Shown: positions 37,541 to 45,841, counted from the stretch's first letter. The stretch: 64,000 nt of DNA from SCGC-AG-212-J23 sp035762345 (GCA_035762345.1 DASTPE010000066.1:1-64000), one strand, 5' to 3'. A program made the numbers and translations. The notes: generated by a model not told the origin, from the letters alone.

Positions 37541-37936
37541 ATGGATCTGATCCGGACACTCGAGCAGGAAGAGATCAAACGCCTCAAGAAGGAGGTGCCC
37601 GACTTTTCGCCCGGCGACACGGTGGTGGTGAACGTGAACGTCGTCGAAGGCGAGAGGAAACGCCTGCAAGCCTTCGAGGGCATGGTGATCGCGAAGCGCA
37701 ATCGCGGCCTGAACTCCTCGTTTATCGTGCGCAAGGTGTCCTCGGGCGAAGGCGTGGAACGCACGTTCCAGACCTATTCACCCCTGATCGCCTCGATCGA
37801 AGTCAAGCGCAAGGGGGAAGTGCGGCGCGCCAAGCTCTACTATCTGCGCGCGCGCTCGGGCAAGTCGGCTCGCATCCGGGAGCGGACCGGCGGCGAAGAA
37901 GGCGGCGGCGCAGGAGAAGGCGAAGCGCAGGAGTAA
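37541..37936 (+). CDS. rplS: 50S ribosomal protein L19
   Basis: The 131-residue protein begins MDLIRTLEQEEIKR and contains FSPGDTVVVNVNVVEGERKRLQAFEG and YYLRARSGKSARI, diagnostic for L19 at the subunit interface. The C-terminal EERTGG-type tail is slightly long, Gly/Glu-rich, and ends with a TAAAAT that could serve as a weak -10 for the next gene. Confidence 0.97.
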   Translation: MDLIRTLEQEEIKRLKKEVPDFSPGDTVVVNVNVVEGERKRLQAFEGMVIAKRNRGLNSSFIVRKVSSGEGVERTFQTYSPLIASIEVKRKGEVRRAKLYYLRARSGKSARIRERTGGEEGGGAGEGEAQE

Positions 37937-37945
37937 AATGGGCTG

Positions 37946-39031
37946 ATGCGCCGGGAATCGGCTGCCATCAGCTCCATTAGCGAAGTCATCGCGGCGATCC
38001 GCGCGGGCGAGATCGTCATCCTGGTCGACGACGAGGACCGGGAGAACGAGGGCGACCTGGTGTTCGCGGCCGACTTCGTCACCCCCGACAAAGTCAACTT
38101 CCTCGCCAAGCACGGCCGGGGCCTCATCTGCATGCCGATTACCGAGGAGCACGCAAGCCGCCTTGGGCTGCGCCCGATGGTCGAGCAGAACCGCTCGCGC
38201 CACGGCACCAACTTCACGGTCTCGATCGAGGCGGCCGAGGGCATCGCGACCGGAATCTCGGCGCACGACCGCGCGCTTACGATCAAAGTAGCCTGCAGCA
38301 AAGACGCAAAGCCGGAAGATATTGTCCAGCCCGGCCACGTGTTCCCGCTGATCGCGCAGCGCGGCGGCGTGTTGGTCCGCGCCGGCCACACCGAGGCGTG
38401 CTGCGATCTTGCGCGGCTCGCCGAGGTGTCGCCGGCGGCGGTGCTGTGCGAGATCATGCGCGACGACGGCACGATGGCGCGCCTGCCAGACCTCGTTCAG
38501 TTCGCCGCTGAACATAAGCTCAAAATCGGCACCATCGCCGATCTCATCGGGCATCGAAGCAGAAATGAATCGCTGGTGAAACGAGAATTCGAGCGCGGGA
38601 TCGATACTCCTTGGGGGGCGTTTCATTTGGTGTCGTACCGTGACCTCGCGCTCGGTTCCCTCCATCTCGCGCTCGTGGCCGGCAAACCGGATCCCACGAA
38701 GGAGACCCTCGTACGGGTTCACGAGCCGCTGTCGATCCTCGACCTGCTCGACGCGGGGCCAAGCACGCATTCCTGGGGCGTGGGTGAGGCGCTGAAGGAA
38801 ATCCGGGACGCACAGGCCGGCGTGATGGTGCTCATGAACTGCAACCAGCACGAGGCGCGTGCGCCGACGGCGGCGCGCAGCCTCGATTTGCGTGTCTATG
38901 GCATCGGTGCGCAGATCTTGCGTGACCTGGGCGTTGGCAAGATGCGCTTGATGGCCGCGCCACGCAAGATGCCCAGCATGGCGGGCTTCGGCCTCGAAGT
39001 CACCAGCTACGCCGACATGCCCCGGCGGTGA
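37946..39031 (+). CDS. ribB: 3,4-dihydroxy-2-butanone-4-phosphate synthase with degenerate GTP cyclohydrolase II domain
   Basis: The N-terminal domain (about 1-210) makes the four-carbon riboflavin precursor from ribulose-5-phosphate and has DDEDRENEGDLV, RHGTNFTVSIEA and RAGHTEACCDLARLA. The C-terminal half (about 215-361) is GTP cyclohydrolase II-like but lacks the zinc-binding Cys cluster (the position expected to read CLTGD/RCDCG is LSILDLLDAGPSTHSWGVG). It therefore resembles RibBX proteins, and a functional ribA should lie elsewhere. No FMN riboswitch fits in the 9-base gap after rplS. Confidence 0.92.
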   Translation: MRRESAAISSISEVIAAIRAGEIVILVDDEDRENEGDLVFAADFVTPDKVNFLAKHGRGLICMPITEEHASRLGLRPMVEQNRSRHGTNFTVSIEAAEGIATGISAHDRALTIKVACSKDAKPEDIVQPGHVFPLIAQRGGVLVRAGHTEACCDLARLAEVSPAAVLCEIMRDDGTMARLPDLVQFAAEHKLKIGTIADLIGHRSRNESLVKREFERGIDTPWGAFHLVSYRDLALGSLHLALVAGKPDPTKETLVRVHEPLSILDLLDAGPSTHSWGVGEALKEIRDAQAGVMVLMNCNQHEARAPTAARSLDLRVYGIGAQILRDLGVGKMRLMAAPRKMPSMAGFGLEVTSYADMPRR

Positions 39032-39035
39032 ACCG

Positions 39036-39449
39036 ATGCGCTTGGGCATCGTTGCCAGCCGGTTCAACGAAGACATCTGCGCGAAGCTTCTCGAGGGCGC
39101 GCGCGCCGAGGCACAGAAGCTGAACGCGCAATGCACCGTGGTGAGCGTGCCCGGAGCGCTCGAGATCCCGCTCGCGCTGCAGTGGATGGCGCAGTCCGGC
39201 CGCTATGACGCGCTGGTCGCGCTCGGCGCGGTGATCCGCGGCGATACCTACCACTTCGATGTCGTGGCGAACGAGTCGGCGCGCGGTGTCATGGATGTGA
39301 TGCTGGAATTCGGCGTGCCGGTGGCGAACGCTATCCTCACGACCGACGACGAACGCCAGGCCGCCGCGCGCCTGGAGAAAGGCGCCGAGGCGGTGCGCGT
39401 CGCGGTCGAGATGGCGCGGCTCAGGTCCCAGCTCCATGAAGCACGCTAG
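39036..39449 (+). CDS. ribH: 6,7-dimethyl-8-ribityllumazine synthase
   Basis: RibH joins the RibB product with the pyrimidine precursor. The 137-residue protein has LGIVASRFNEDI, VPGALEIPLAL and the catalytic histidine in GDTYHFDVVANESARGVMDV. It follows ribB by 4 bases and overlaps nusB by 14 bases, the common ribB-ribH-nusB arrangement. Confidence 0.98.
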   Translation: MRLGIVASRFNEDICAKLLEGARAEAQKLNAQCTVVSVPGALEIPLALQWMAQSGRYDALVALGAVIRGDTYHFDVVANESARGVMDVMLEFGVPVANAILTTDDERQAAARLEKGAEAVRVAVEMARLRSQLHEAR

Positions 39450-39858
39450 GCGGCAGGCGCGCGAGGTGGCGCTGCAGGCGCTCTACGCGTGGCAACTTTC
39501 GGGCGGCGATCCGCTCGAGGAAGCGCGCGCGAACGACGACTATGAGAAGACGGAGTTTCTCGATGACCTGGTGCGCGGCGTCGCGGGGCGCGCGGCAGAG
39601 CTCGAGCGGCTGATCGCGCCGCACCTCGACCGCGACTTCGTCAGGCTGTCGCCGGTGGAGCGCGCGATTCTCTATATCGGCGCCTATGAGCTCGCGCACC
39701 ACCCGAAGACGCCTTTCAAGGTGGTGCTCAACGAGGCGGTCGAGCTCGGCAAGAGCTTCGGCGGCACCGATGGCTATCGCTTCGTCAACGGGGTGCTCGA
39801 GAAAATCGCCCAGGCGCTTCGTCCGGAGGAAGTGGCGCGCTCGCGCAACATCGCCTGA
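39436..39858 (+). CDS. nusB: Transcription antitermination factor NusB
   Basis: NusB with S10 binds boxA during rRNA antitermination. The 140-residue all-helical protein shows RRQAREVALQALYAWQLSG, LSPVERAILYIGAYEL, and the C-terminal VVLNEAVELGKSFGGTDGYRFVNGVL, the family signature. Confidence 0.98.
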   Translation: MKHARRQAREVALQALYAWQLSGGDPLEEARANDDYEKTEFLDDLVRGVAGRAAELERLIAPHLDRDFVRLSPVERAILYIGAYELAHHPKTPFKVVLNEAVELGKSFGGTDGYRFVNGVLEKIAQALRPEEVARSRNIA

Positions 39859-40790
39859 ACGAGTTCGAACTTATCAAGCGGTACTTCGATCGCCCGCCCA
39901 GGCGCGCGCTGCTCGGGGTCGGCGACGATTGCGCGCTCGCGCGGCCGGAGCCCGATCTCGACTTCGCGATCACGACCGACATGCTGATCGAAGGGCGCCA
40001 TTTCCTGCCCGACGCCGAGCCGCGCTCGCTCGGCCACAAAGCGCTCGCCGTCAACCTGTCCGACCTGGCGGCGATGGGGGCGAAGCCGCGCTGGGCGACC
40101 CTAGCGCTCGCACTTCCGGCCGCCGAGCCGGCATGGCTCGAAGCCTTCGCGGCGGGGTTGTACACGCTCGCCGAGCGCTACGGGGTCGACCTCGTCGGCG
40201 GCGACACGACGCGGGGCGAGCGGCGAGCGATATCGATCACCGCGATCGGCGAAGTGCCGCCCGGAATGGCGCTCGAGCGCTCGCGTGCGCGCCCGGGAGA
40301 CGAGATCTGGGTTTCTGGCGAGCTCGGCGCCGCGGCGCTCGGTCTCATGCACCCGGAGATCATCGAGGCGGCGAAGCGCCTGCACTGGCCCGAGCCGCGC
40401 GTGGAGCTCGGCGAGCGCCTTCGCGGGCTCGCCCATGCGGCCATCGACATCTCCGACGGTCTGGCGGGCGACCTCGGCCACATCGCCGAGCGCTCGCAGG
40501 TGGCCGCTGTCGTCGAGTACGCGCGCATCCCGAGACCTTCGGTTTTTCGAGAGCTGGCAGCTCCGGAGCTCGAGCGCGACTGCGTGCTCTCGGGTGGCGA
40601 CGACTACGAGCTTGCTTTCACCGCGCCGCGCGGGCGGCATGCCGAGCTCGACTCGCTCGCCGTCGAGCTCAAGCTCGCCCTGACGCGGATCGGCACTATC
40701 GAGGCAGGTTCCGGGTTGAGTATCTTGGATGCGAAAGGCAAGCCGATCGTCCACCGCGGCGGCTTCGACCACTTCGGCGGGCAGCGGTGA
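39855..40790 (+). CDS. thiL: Thiamine-monophosphate kinase (apparent CTG start)
   Basis: ThiL phosphorylates thiamine monophosphate to the active cofactor. The conserved N-terminus (N-E-F-E-L-I-K-R-Y-F) starts with CTG at 39855, which overlaps the nusB stop as CTGA. No ATG, GTG or TTG lies in this frame between the CTG and ATG 39981, which would remove the ATP/Mg-binding GVGDDCAL segment. From the CTG the protein is 311 residues with NLSDLAAMGAKP, VGGDTTRG, ISDGLAGDLGHIA and SGGDDYELAFT, all intact. A CTG start is rare; a base error is the alternative. Confidence 0.9.
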   Translation: MNEFELIKRYFDRPPRRALLGVGDDCALARPEPDLDFAITTDMLIEGRHFLPDAEPRSLGHKALAVNLSDLAAMGAKPRWATLALALPAAEPAWLEAFAAGLYTLAERYGVDLVGGDTTRGERRAISITAIGEVPPGMALERSRARPGDEIWVSGELGAAALGLMHPEIIEAAKRLHWPEPRVELGERLRGLAHAAIDISDGLAGDLGHIAERSQVAAVVEYARIPRPSVFRELAAPELERDCVLSGGDDYELAFTAPRGRHAELDSLAVELKLALTRIGTIEAGSGLSILDAKGKPIVHRGGFDHFGGQR

Positions 40791-41272
40791 TCGCGTCGCG
40801 TCCGCGTGCCGGGTTTGTTTTCTCGCATCCCGCGCACGCGATCGCGTTCGGTTTCGGCGCAGGGCTTTCGCCATTCGCTCCCGGCACCGCGGGCAGCGCG
40901 CTCGGCTGGGCCATGGGCTGGTCGCTCGCGGCGCTACATCCGGCGGCGTTCTTCTCCCTGGTCGTCATCTTTTTCCTCGCCGGCCTATGGGCTTGCGAGG
41001 TGACCGGCCGCGACCTCGGCGTCGCCGACCACGGCGGCATGGTATGGGACGAGGTGGTCGCATTCCTTCTCGTGCTCGCCATCGTGCCGCGCGAGCTCGC
41101 CTGGCAGGCCGGCGCCTTCGTGCTGTTCCGTTTCTTCGACATCGCGAAGCCGCCGCCCATCCGCCAGCTCGAGAGGCGCTACGGCGGCGGCTTTGGCGTC
41201 ATGTTTGACGACATTGTCGCTGCGGCGTACACCTTGCTGGTGCTCGCCGCAGTGAAGAAGGCGTTCCTCTAA
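40787..41272 (+). CDS. pgpA: Phosphatidylglycerophosphatase A
   Basis: PgpA dephosphorylates phosphatidylglycerol phosphate in the inner membrane. The 161-residue protein has membrane helices and the family motifs GLSPFAPGTAGS, GRDLGVADHGGMVWDEVVAF and RFFDIAKPPPI. GTG overlaps the thiL stop (GTGA). thiL-pgpA adjacency is common. Confidence 0.95.
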   Translation: MIASRPRAGFVFSHPAHAIAFGFGAGLSPFAPGTAGSALGWAMGWSLAALHPAAFFSLVVIFFLAGLWACEVTGRDLGVADHGGMVWDEVVAFLLVLAIVPRELAWQAGAFVLFRFFDIAKPPPIRQLERRYGGGFGVMFDDIVAAAYTLLVLAAVKKAFL

Positions 41273-41748
41273 TGGAAGACCTTGCCAGGCGCGTCGGCGA
41301 GCGGCTTGCGGCGAGCGGGCAGGTGCTGGCGATCGCGGAGTCCTGCACCGGCGGCTGGGTGGCTCAGGCTGTGACGGCGATTGCCGGTTCCTCCGACTGG
41401 TTCGATCGCGGCTTTGTGACCTACTCGAACGATGCGAAACACGAGATGCTAGGGGTGCGCGCCGACACGCTCGCGCGACACGGAGCAGTCAGCGAGCACA
41501 CCGCGCGTGAGATGGCGCAAGCCGCGCTCGCGCGGAGCAAGGCCACGGTGGCCCTTGCCGTCACCGGGATTGCCGGCCCAGGCGGCGGGAGCGCGGAGAA
41601 GCCGGTCGGCACGGTGTGCTTCGCGTGGACAAGCAGGCAGGGGTCCAGGGCAGAAACGATGCGCTTCTCCGGCGATCGGGAGAGCGTGCGGCGCCAGTCG
41701 GTCGTTCACGCTCTCGAAGGCGTATTGAAAGCCCTTGACGGCCGCTGA
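41272..41748 (+). CDS. pncC: Nicotinamide-nucleotide amidohydrolase
   Basis: PncC (the CinA C-terminal domain type) deamidates NMN to NaMN in pyridine nucleotide recycling. The 158-residue protein has the catalytic serine region AESCTGGWVAQAVT, FVTYSNDAKHEMLGV and VTGIAGPGGGSAEKPVGTV. The N-terminal CinA domain is absent, as in standalone PncC. TAATG overlap with pgpA. Confidence 0.95.
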   Translation: MEDLARRVGERLAASGQVLAIAESCTGGWVAQAVTAIAGSSDWFDRGFVTYSNDAKHEMLGVRADTLARHGAVSEHTAREMAQAALARSKATVALAVTGIAGPGGGSAEKPVGTVCFAWTSRQGSRAETMRFSGDRESVRRQSVVHALEGVLKALDGR

Positions 41749-41768
41749 GGGCGGCCATACATAGAGAC

Positions 41769-43115
41769 ATGCTTTCCGTTCGTCCGGCTGCCGTAGCGGG
41801 GATGTTCTATCCCGGGAACCCGCGCGCTCTCGCCGCCGAGGTGGACGACCTGCTCGGCGGCGTGAGCGAGTGTGCCCCGCGACTCGGTTATCCCAAGGCG
41901 TTGATCGTGCCGCACGCCGGTTACATCTACTCCGGCGGAGTGGCGGCGCGCGCCTACGACGAGCTCGGCCCGGCCCGCGGCTCCGTGAAGCGGGTCGTGC
42001 TGCTTGGCCCGACGCACCGTGTGGCGATGCGAGGGCTCGCCATGCCAAGCGCCGGCGGCTTCGCCACGCCGCTCGGCACGGTGCGCGTGGATACCGCTGC
42101 CCTGGATTCGGTGCGCGACCTGCCGCAGGTCGTGGTGAGCGATGCCGCGCATGCGATGGAGCATTCGCTCGAGGTCCAGCTTCCTTTCCTGCAGAAGATG
42201 CTCGGCGACTTCGCGCTCGCGCCGTTCGCGGTCGGGATGGCGAGCGTCGCCGAGGTCGCCGAAGTCATTGAGCGCCTGTGGGGCGGGCCCGAGACGCTGG
42301 TCGTGATCTCGACCGACATGTCGCACTACCATTCGTACGGGCAGGCGCGCGCCATCGACGGCTCCACGATCAAGCGCATTGCCGAATTTGCCACCGACAT
42401 CCATCACGAAGAAGCCTGCGGCGCTACGCCCCTCAACGGGCTCTTGTTCTTTTCAAAGCAAAAGAATCTTTCTCTCAAGCTGCTTGCCGCGTGCAACTCT
42501 GGCGACACGGCCGGCGGCAAGGATAGGGTGGTCGGCTACTCCGCGTTCGGACTGTACGAAGGGCGCGCGGTCCTGCTCGAGGAAGCGGGGCGAATGCTGC
42601 TTTCGCTCGCTCGCAGCTGCATCGAAAAGAATCTGCTCGGCAAGCCGGGGCTGACGCCGTCGGCCGCGTGGCTCAACCAGACCGGTGCTACTTTCGTCAC
42701 GCTTACAAAGGAAGGCGCGCTGCGCGGGTGCATCGGCAGCCTGGAGCCGGCGCGCGCGCTCGCCGAGGACGTGACTGAGAACGCTCTCGGCGCGGCTTTC
42801 CGGGATCCGCGCTTCCCGGCCATGACGGCCGCCGAGTGGCCGCTATGCCGCGTCGAGGTATCGCTGCTGTCGACGCGCAAGCCGCTGCGCTTCGCCGACG
42901 AAGCCGATCTTCTCGAGCAGATCGAGGCCGGTGAAGACGGCCTGATCATCGAAGCCGACGGAAGAAGGGGCACCTTCCTGCCCCAGGTATGGGAAGACCT
43001 CGGCGACAAGCGCGTTTTCCTGAGCCACTTGGTGAGAAAGGCCGGCCTGCCCGCCGACACGCCGCTCACGCGCTGCAACATCTCGCGCTACCGGGTCGCA
43101 AAATGGAAAGAGTAG
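41769..43115 (+). CDS. AmmeMemoRadiSam protein B-A fusion (MEMO1-like + AMMECR1)
   Basis: A 448-residue fusion. The N-terminal part (about 1-270) is MEMO-like: AVAGMFYPGNPRAL, VPHAGYIYSGGVAARAY, LLGPTHRVAMRGLA, EHSLEVQLPFLQKML and ACNSGDTAGG, keeping the His/His/Cys positions of the MEMO metal site. The C-terminal part (about 275-448) is AMMECR1-like, with the diagnostic LRGCIGSLEP and FRDPRFPAM. Such proteins co-occur with a radical SAM enzyme, here the overlapping next gene. Known structures suggest a redox or dioxygenase-like metal role, but the bacterial reaction is not established. Confidence 0.92.
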   Translation: MLSVRPAAVAGMFYPGNPRALAAEVDDLLGGVSECAPRLGYPKALIVPHAGYIYSGGVAARAYDELGPARGSVKRVVLLGPTHRVAMRGLAMPSAGGFATPLGTVRVDTAALDSVRDLPQVVVSDAAHAMEHSLEVQLPFLQKMLGDFALAPFAVGMASVAEVAEVIERLWGGPETLVVISTDMSHYHSYGQARAIDGSTIKRIAEFATDIHHEEACGATPLNGLLFFSKQKNLSLKLLAACNSGDTAGGKDRVVGYSAFGLYEGRAVLLEEAGRMLLSLARSCIEKNLLGKPGLTPSAAWLNQTGATFVTLTKEGALRGCIGSLEPARALAEDVTENALGAAFRDPRFPAMTAAEWPLCRVEVSLLSTRKPLRFADEADLLEQIEAGEDGLIIEADGRRGTFLPQVWEDLGDKRVFLSHLVRKAGLPADTPLTRCNISRYRVAKWKE

Positions 43116-44218
43116 AAACATCTTATCCGGGCCGCTGGTGGCACACGCTGCCCGACGGGCGCGTGCAGTGCGACTTGTGCCCCAGGGACTGCAAGCTTCA
43201 CGAGGGCCAGCGCGGGCTTTGCTTCGTGCGCAAGATGGAGCAGGGCCGCATGGTGCTCACCACCTACGGCCGCTCTTCGGGCTTCTGCGTGGACCCGGTG
43301 GAGAAAAAGCCGCTCAATCACTTCTACCCGGGCACCTCGATCCTCTCGTTCGGCACCGCCGGCTGCAACCTGGCGTGCAAGTTCTGCCAGAACTGGGACA
43401 TCTCCAAGTCGCGCGAGATGGACCGGCTGCAGGACGCCGCCAGCCCGCAGACCATCGCCGCGGCGGCGATTCGCCTGGGCTGCAAGTCGGTGGCGTTCAC
43501 CTACAACGACCCGGTGATCTTCGCCGAGTACGCGATGGACATCGCGGATGCCTGCCACGACAAGGGCGTGAAGACGGTGGCGGTCACTGCGGGCTACATC
43601 CACGCCGAGCCGCGGCGCGAGTTCTACGCGAAAATGGACGCGGCGAACGTGGACTTGAAGGCGTTCACCGACGACTTTTATTTCAAGATCTGCGGCGGGC
43701 GCCTGCAGCCGGTCCTCGACACGCTCGTGTACCTCGTCAAGGAAACCGAGGTCTGGACCGAGATCACCACGTTGCTGATTCCCGGCAAGAACGACTCCGA
43801 CGAGGAGCTCGCGGCCGAGTGCGAGTGGATCCGCGCCAACCTCGGGCCCGACGTGCCGCTGCACTTCACCGCGTTCCACCCCGATTGGAAGATGACCGAC
43901 ATCCCGCACACGCCCGCGGCGACGCTCACGCGCGCGCGCGAGATCGCTCAGCGCGCAGGCCTCAACTACGTCTATACCGGCAACGTGCACGACGAGTCGG
44001 GCGGGTCCACCTACTGTCCTTCGTGCGAGAAGCTGGTGATCCGCCGCGACTGGTACGACATCCGTGGCTACGCGCTCGACACCTCGGGCGCCTGCACGCA
44101 CTGCGGCACGCCGATCCCCGGTCGCTTCCAGAAATTCGGCAAGGCCTTCGGGCCCCGCCGAATTCCGGTGCGGCTGGAGCAACGCGTTCTAGGCGAGCAG
44201 GAACTGCCCCGCCTGTAG
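43103..44218 (+). CDS. AmmeMemoRadiSam system radical SAM enzyme
   Basis: The 371-residue protein has the radical SAM cluster motif CNLACKFCQNW (about 90-100), an N-terminal cysteine motif CDLCPRDCKL plus C in GLCFVR, and two CxxC pairs near the C-terminus (CPSCEK and CTHCG) that look like a zinc or Fe-S site. It belongs to the PflA-like group paired with MEMO and AMMECR1. The ATG overlaps the fusion gene by 13 bases, arguing for a joint function. The substrate is unknown. Confidence 0.93.
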   Translation: MERVETSYPGRWWHTLPDGRVQCDLCPRDCKLHEGQRGLCFVRKMEQGRMVLTTYGRSSGFCVDPVEKKPLNHFYPGTSILSFGTAGCNLACKFCQNWDISKSREMDRLQDAASPQTIAAAAIRLGCKSVAFTYNDPVIFAEYAMDIADACHDKGVKTVAVTAGYIHAEPRREFYAKMDAANVDLKAFTDDFYFKICGGRLQPVLDTLVYLVKETEVWTEITTLLIPGKNDSDEELAAECEWIRANLGPDVPLHFTAFHPDWKMTDIPHTPAATLTRAREIAQRAGLNYVYTGNVHDESGGSTYCPSCEKLVIRRDWYDIRGYALDTSGACTHCGTPIPGRFQKFGKAFGPRRIPVRLEQRVLGEQELPRL

Positions 44219-44248
44219 TGACCGGCGGTTGCAGACGCTACAGGCGGG
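44208..44248 (+). repeat. Perfect 11-base inverted repeat spanning the stop codon
   Basis: CCCGCCTGTAG (44208-44218) and CTACAGGCGGG (44238-44248) are perfect inverted repeats with a 19-base spacer. The left arm contains the radical SAM gene's stop codon; the right arm ends 14 bases before the DUF938 start. No T-tract follows, so it is not an ordinary intrinsic terminator. It may be an mRNA stem that controls DUF938 translation, or an operator. Confidence 0.55.
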
Positions 44249-44262
44249 AAGAATATCCTCGG

Positions 44263-44826
44263 ATGAAGCCTTTCTCCGAAGCGAGCGAGCGCAACCGCGG
44301 CCCGATCCTCGAGGTCTTGAAGAGAGCCTTTTCAAACACCCGTTTCGTGCTCGAGATTGGCTCGGGCACCGGCCAGCATGCTGCCTACTTCGCCCCCGAG
44401 CTCGCGCATCTCGTCTGGCAGGCAAGCGATGTGGCGGAGAACTTGCCCGGGATCCGCGAGTGGGTGTCCGAACCGCCGCCGATCGCGCTCGATGTGGAGA
44501 AGGAATGGCCGAAGCTCGACGTGGATGCCGTGTTCTCAGCGAACACCTGCCATATCATGTCCTGGCCGCAGGTCGAGCGGATGTTCGAGGGGATCGGAAA
44601 GATCCCGACCTTGAAAGTCTTCTGTCTCTACGGGCCCTTCAACTACGGCGGCAATTACACTTCCGACAGCAATGCGCGCTTCGACGCCATGCTGCGCGCC
44701 CGCGATCCCAAGAGCGGACTGCGCAACGTTGAAGACCTGGTCGAGCTCGGAAAGCGCGCCGGGCTCTCTCTCAGAGAGGACAACCCGATGCCGGCGAACA
44801 ACCGGCTGCTAGTCTTTCAGAAGTAG
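44263..44826 (+). CDS. DUF938 SAM-dependent methyltransferase
   Basis: The 187-residue protein begins MKPFSEASERNRGPILEVL and has the AdoMet-binding LEIGSGTGQHAAYFA, the DUF938 pattern. Further segments include FSANTCHIMSWPQVERMF and YGPFNYGGNYTSDSNARFD. Its substrate is not known. It ends with an 18-base convergent overlap with the minus-strand dehydrogenase. Confidence 0.9.
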   Translation: MKPFSEASERNRGPILEVLKRAFSNTRFVLEIGSGTGQHAAYFAPELAHLVWQASDVAENLPGIREWVSEPPPIALDVEKEWPKLDVDAVFSANTCHIMSWPQVERMFEGIGKIPTLKVFCLYGPFNYGGNYTSDSNARFDAMLRARDPKSGLRNVEDLVELGKRAGLSLREDNPMPANNRLLVFQK

Positions 44827-45687
44827 CTGGATCAGCGAGGAGGTGCTGTCCCAGCGCTTGCCGCCGCGCGCCTCGAGGTGCGCCCAAAATTGGTCGACGA
44901 GCGCGGCGACCGGCAGGCGCGCGCCGCTCTTGCGCGCCTGGTCGAGGCAGATGCCCATGTCCTTGCGCATCCACTCGATCGCGAAGCCGAAGCCCTCGAC
45001 TTTGATCTCGCTCATCGCTTTCCAGCGGTTGTCCATCTGCCAAGTCTGCGCCGCGCCCTTCGAGATTACCGAGACGACTTTCTCAAGGTCCAGGTCGTTT
45101 CGTTTCGCGAACGCCAGTCCTTCGGCAAGCGACTGCGCGATCCCGGCAATGCAGAGCTGATTCACCATTTTGGTGAGCTGGCCGGCGCCGGGGCCGCCGA
45201 TCAGCGCGCACATCTTGGCGTACCCGTCGAGCACCGGCTTCGCCTTGTCGAAGGTCGCCGGCTCGCCGCCGCACATGATGCCGAGCTGGCCGTTCACCGC
45301 ACCCGCCTGGCCGCCGGACACCGGCGCGTCGATGAAGCCGATCCCCTTGTCCTTGGCCTTCTGGAAGATCTCGCGGGCGACTGTGGCTGAAGCGGTCGTG
45401 TGATCAACCAGGATCGCGCCCCTTTTCATCCCAGCAAGCACGCCGTTATCGCCGTAGACCACCGAGCGCACGTCGTCATCGTTGCCGACGCACATCATCA
45501 CGAAGTCGCAGTCCTTGGCCGCCTCGCGCGGGGTGGGGGCGTGCTTGCCGCCGTACTCCTTTGCCCACTGCTGGGCCTTGGCGGCGGTGCGGTTATAGAC
45601 GGTGACGTCGTGGCCCCCCTTTTTCCGCAGGTGCCCCGCCATCGGGTAGCCCATGACGCCAAGACCCAGGAATGCAACTTTAGCCAT
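44809..45687 (-). CDS. Beta-hydroxyacid dehydrogenase (3-hydroxyisobutyrate dehydrogenase family)
   Basis: The 292-residue protein has an N-terminal NAD(P)-binding motif FLGLGVMGYPMAGHL, the substrate-site DAPVSGGQAGA (about 119-129) and the catalytic lysine in GAGQLTKMVNQ (about 170). The family includes 3-hydroxyisobutyrate, tartronate semialdehyde and related dehydrogenases; the exact substrate is uncertain. The ATG at 45687 follows AGGAGAC; a longer in-frame start would run into the recA promoter region. Confidence 0.9.
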   Translation of the reverse strand: MAKVAFLGLGVMGYPMAGHLRKKGGHDVTVYNRTAAKAQQWAKEYGGKHAPTPREAAKDCDFVMMCVGNDDDVRSVVYGDNGVLAGMKRGAILVDHTTASATVAREIFQKAKDKGIGFIDAPVSGGQAGAVNGQLGIMCGGEPATFDKAKPVLDGYAKMCALIGGPGAGQLTKMVNQLCIAGIAQSLAEGLAFAKRNDLDLEKVVSVISKGAAQTWQMDNRWKAMSEIKVEGFGFAIEWMRKDMGICLDQARKSGARLPVAALVDQFWAHLEARGGKRWDSTSSLIQLLLKD

Positions 45688-45717
45688 CGTTTTGTCTCCT
45701 AAGGATTTTCGATCGTA

Positions 45718-45747
45718 TTGACAGGGCGCGGTCAACCGGCCCACAAT
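45718..45747 (+). promoter_or_regulatory. recA promoter
   Basis: A perfect TTGACA (45718-45723) is followed after 18 bases by CACAAT (45742-45747). The LexA box begins at the last base of the -10, so LexA binding would directly occlude RNA polymerase. Confidence 0.65.
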
Positions 45748-45766
45748 ACTGAGCGTTTATACAGTA
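45747..45766. promoter_or_regulatory. LexA (SOS) box of recA
   Basis: The sequence TACTGAGCGTTTATACAGTA keeps the full CTG-N10-CAG core and the flanking TA and TA of the proteobacterial LexA consensus TACTGTATATATATACAGTA. It lies at the downstream edge of the recA promoter, indicating SOS induction of recA and the overlapping recX. Confidence 0.85.
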
Positions 45767-45841
45767 TCCGGTGTTGGCCCAGGGCGTTAACCAAGATGCG
45801 CTGCCGCAGATGCCGACAAATCCAGAAAAAGAGGTACAGCA

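Noticed and set aside
37937..37945. FMN riboswitch before ribB
   Set aside because: Only 9 bases separate rplS and ribB; there is no room for an aptamer.
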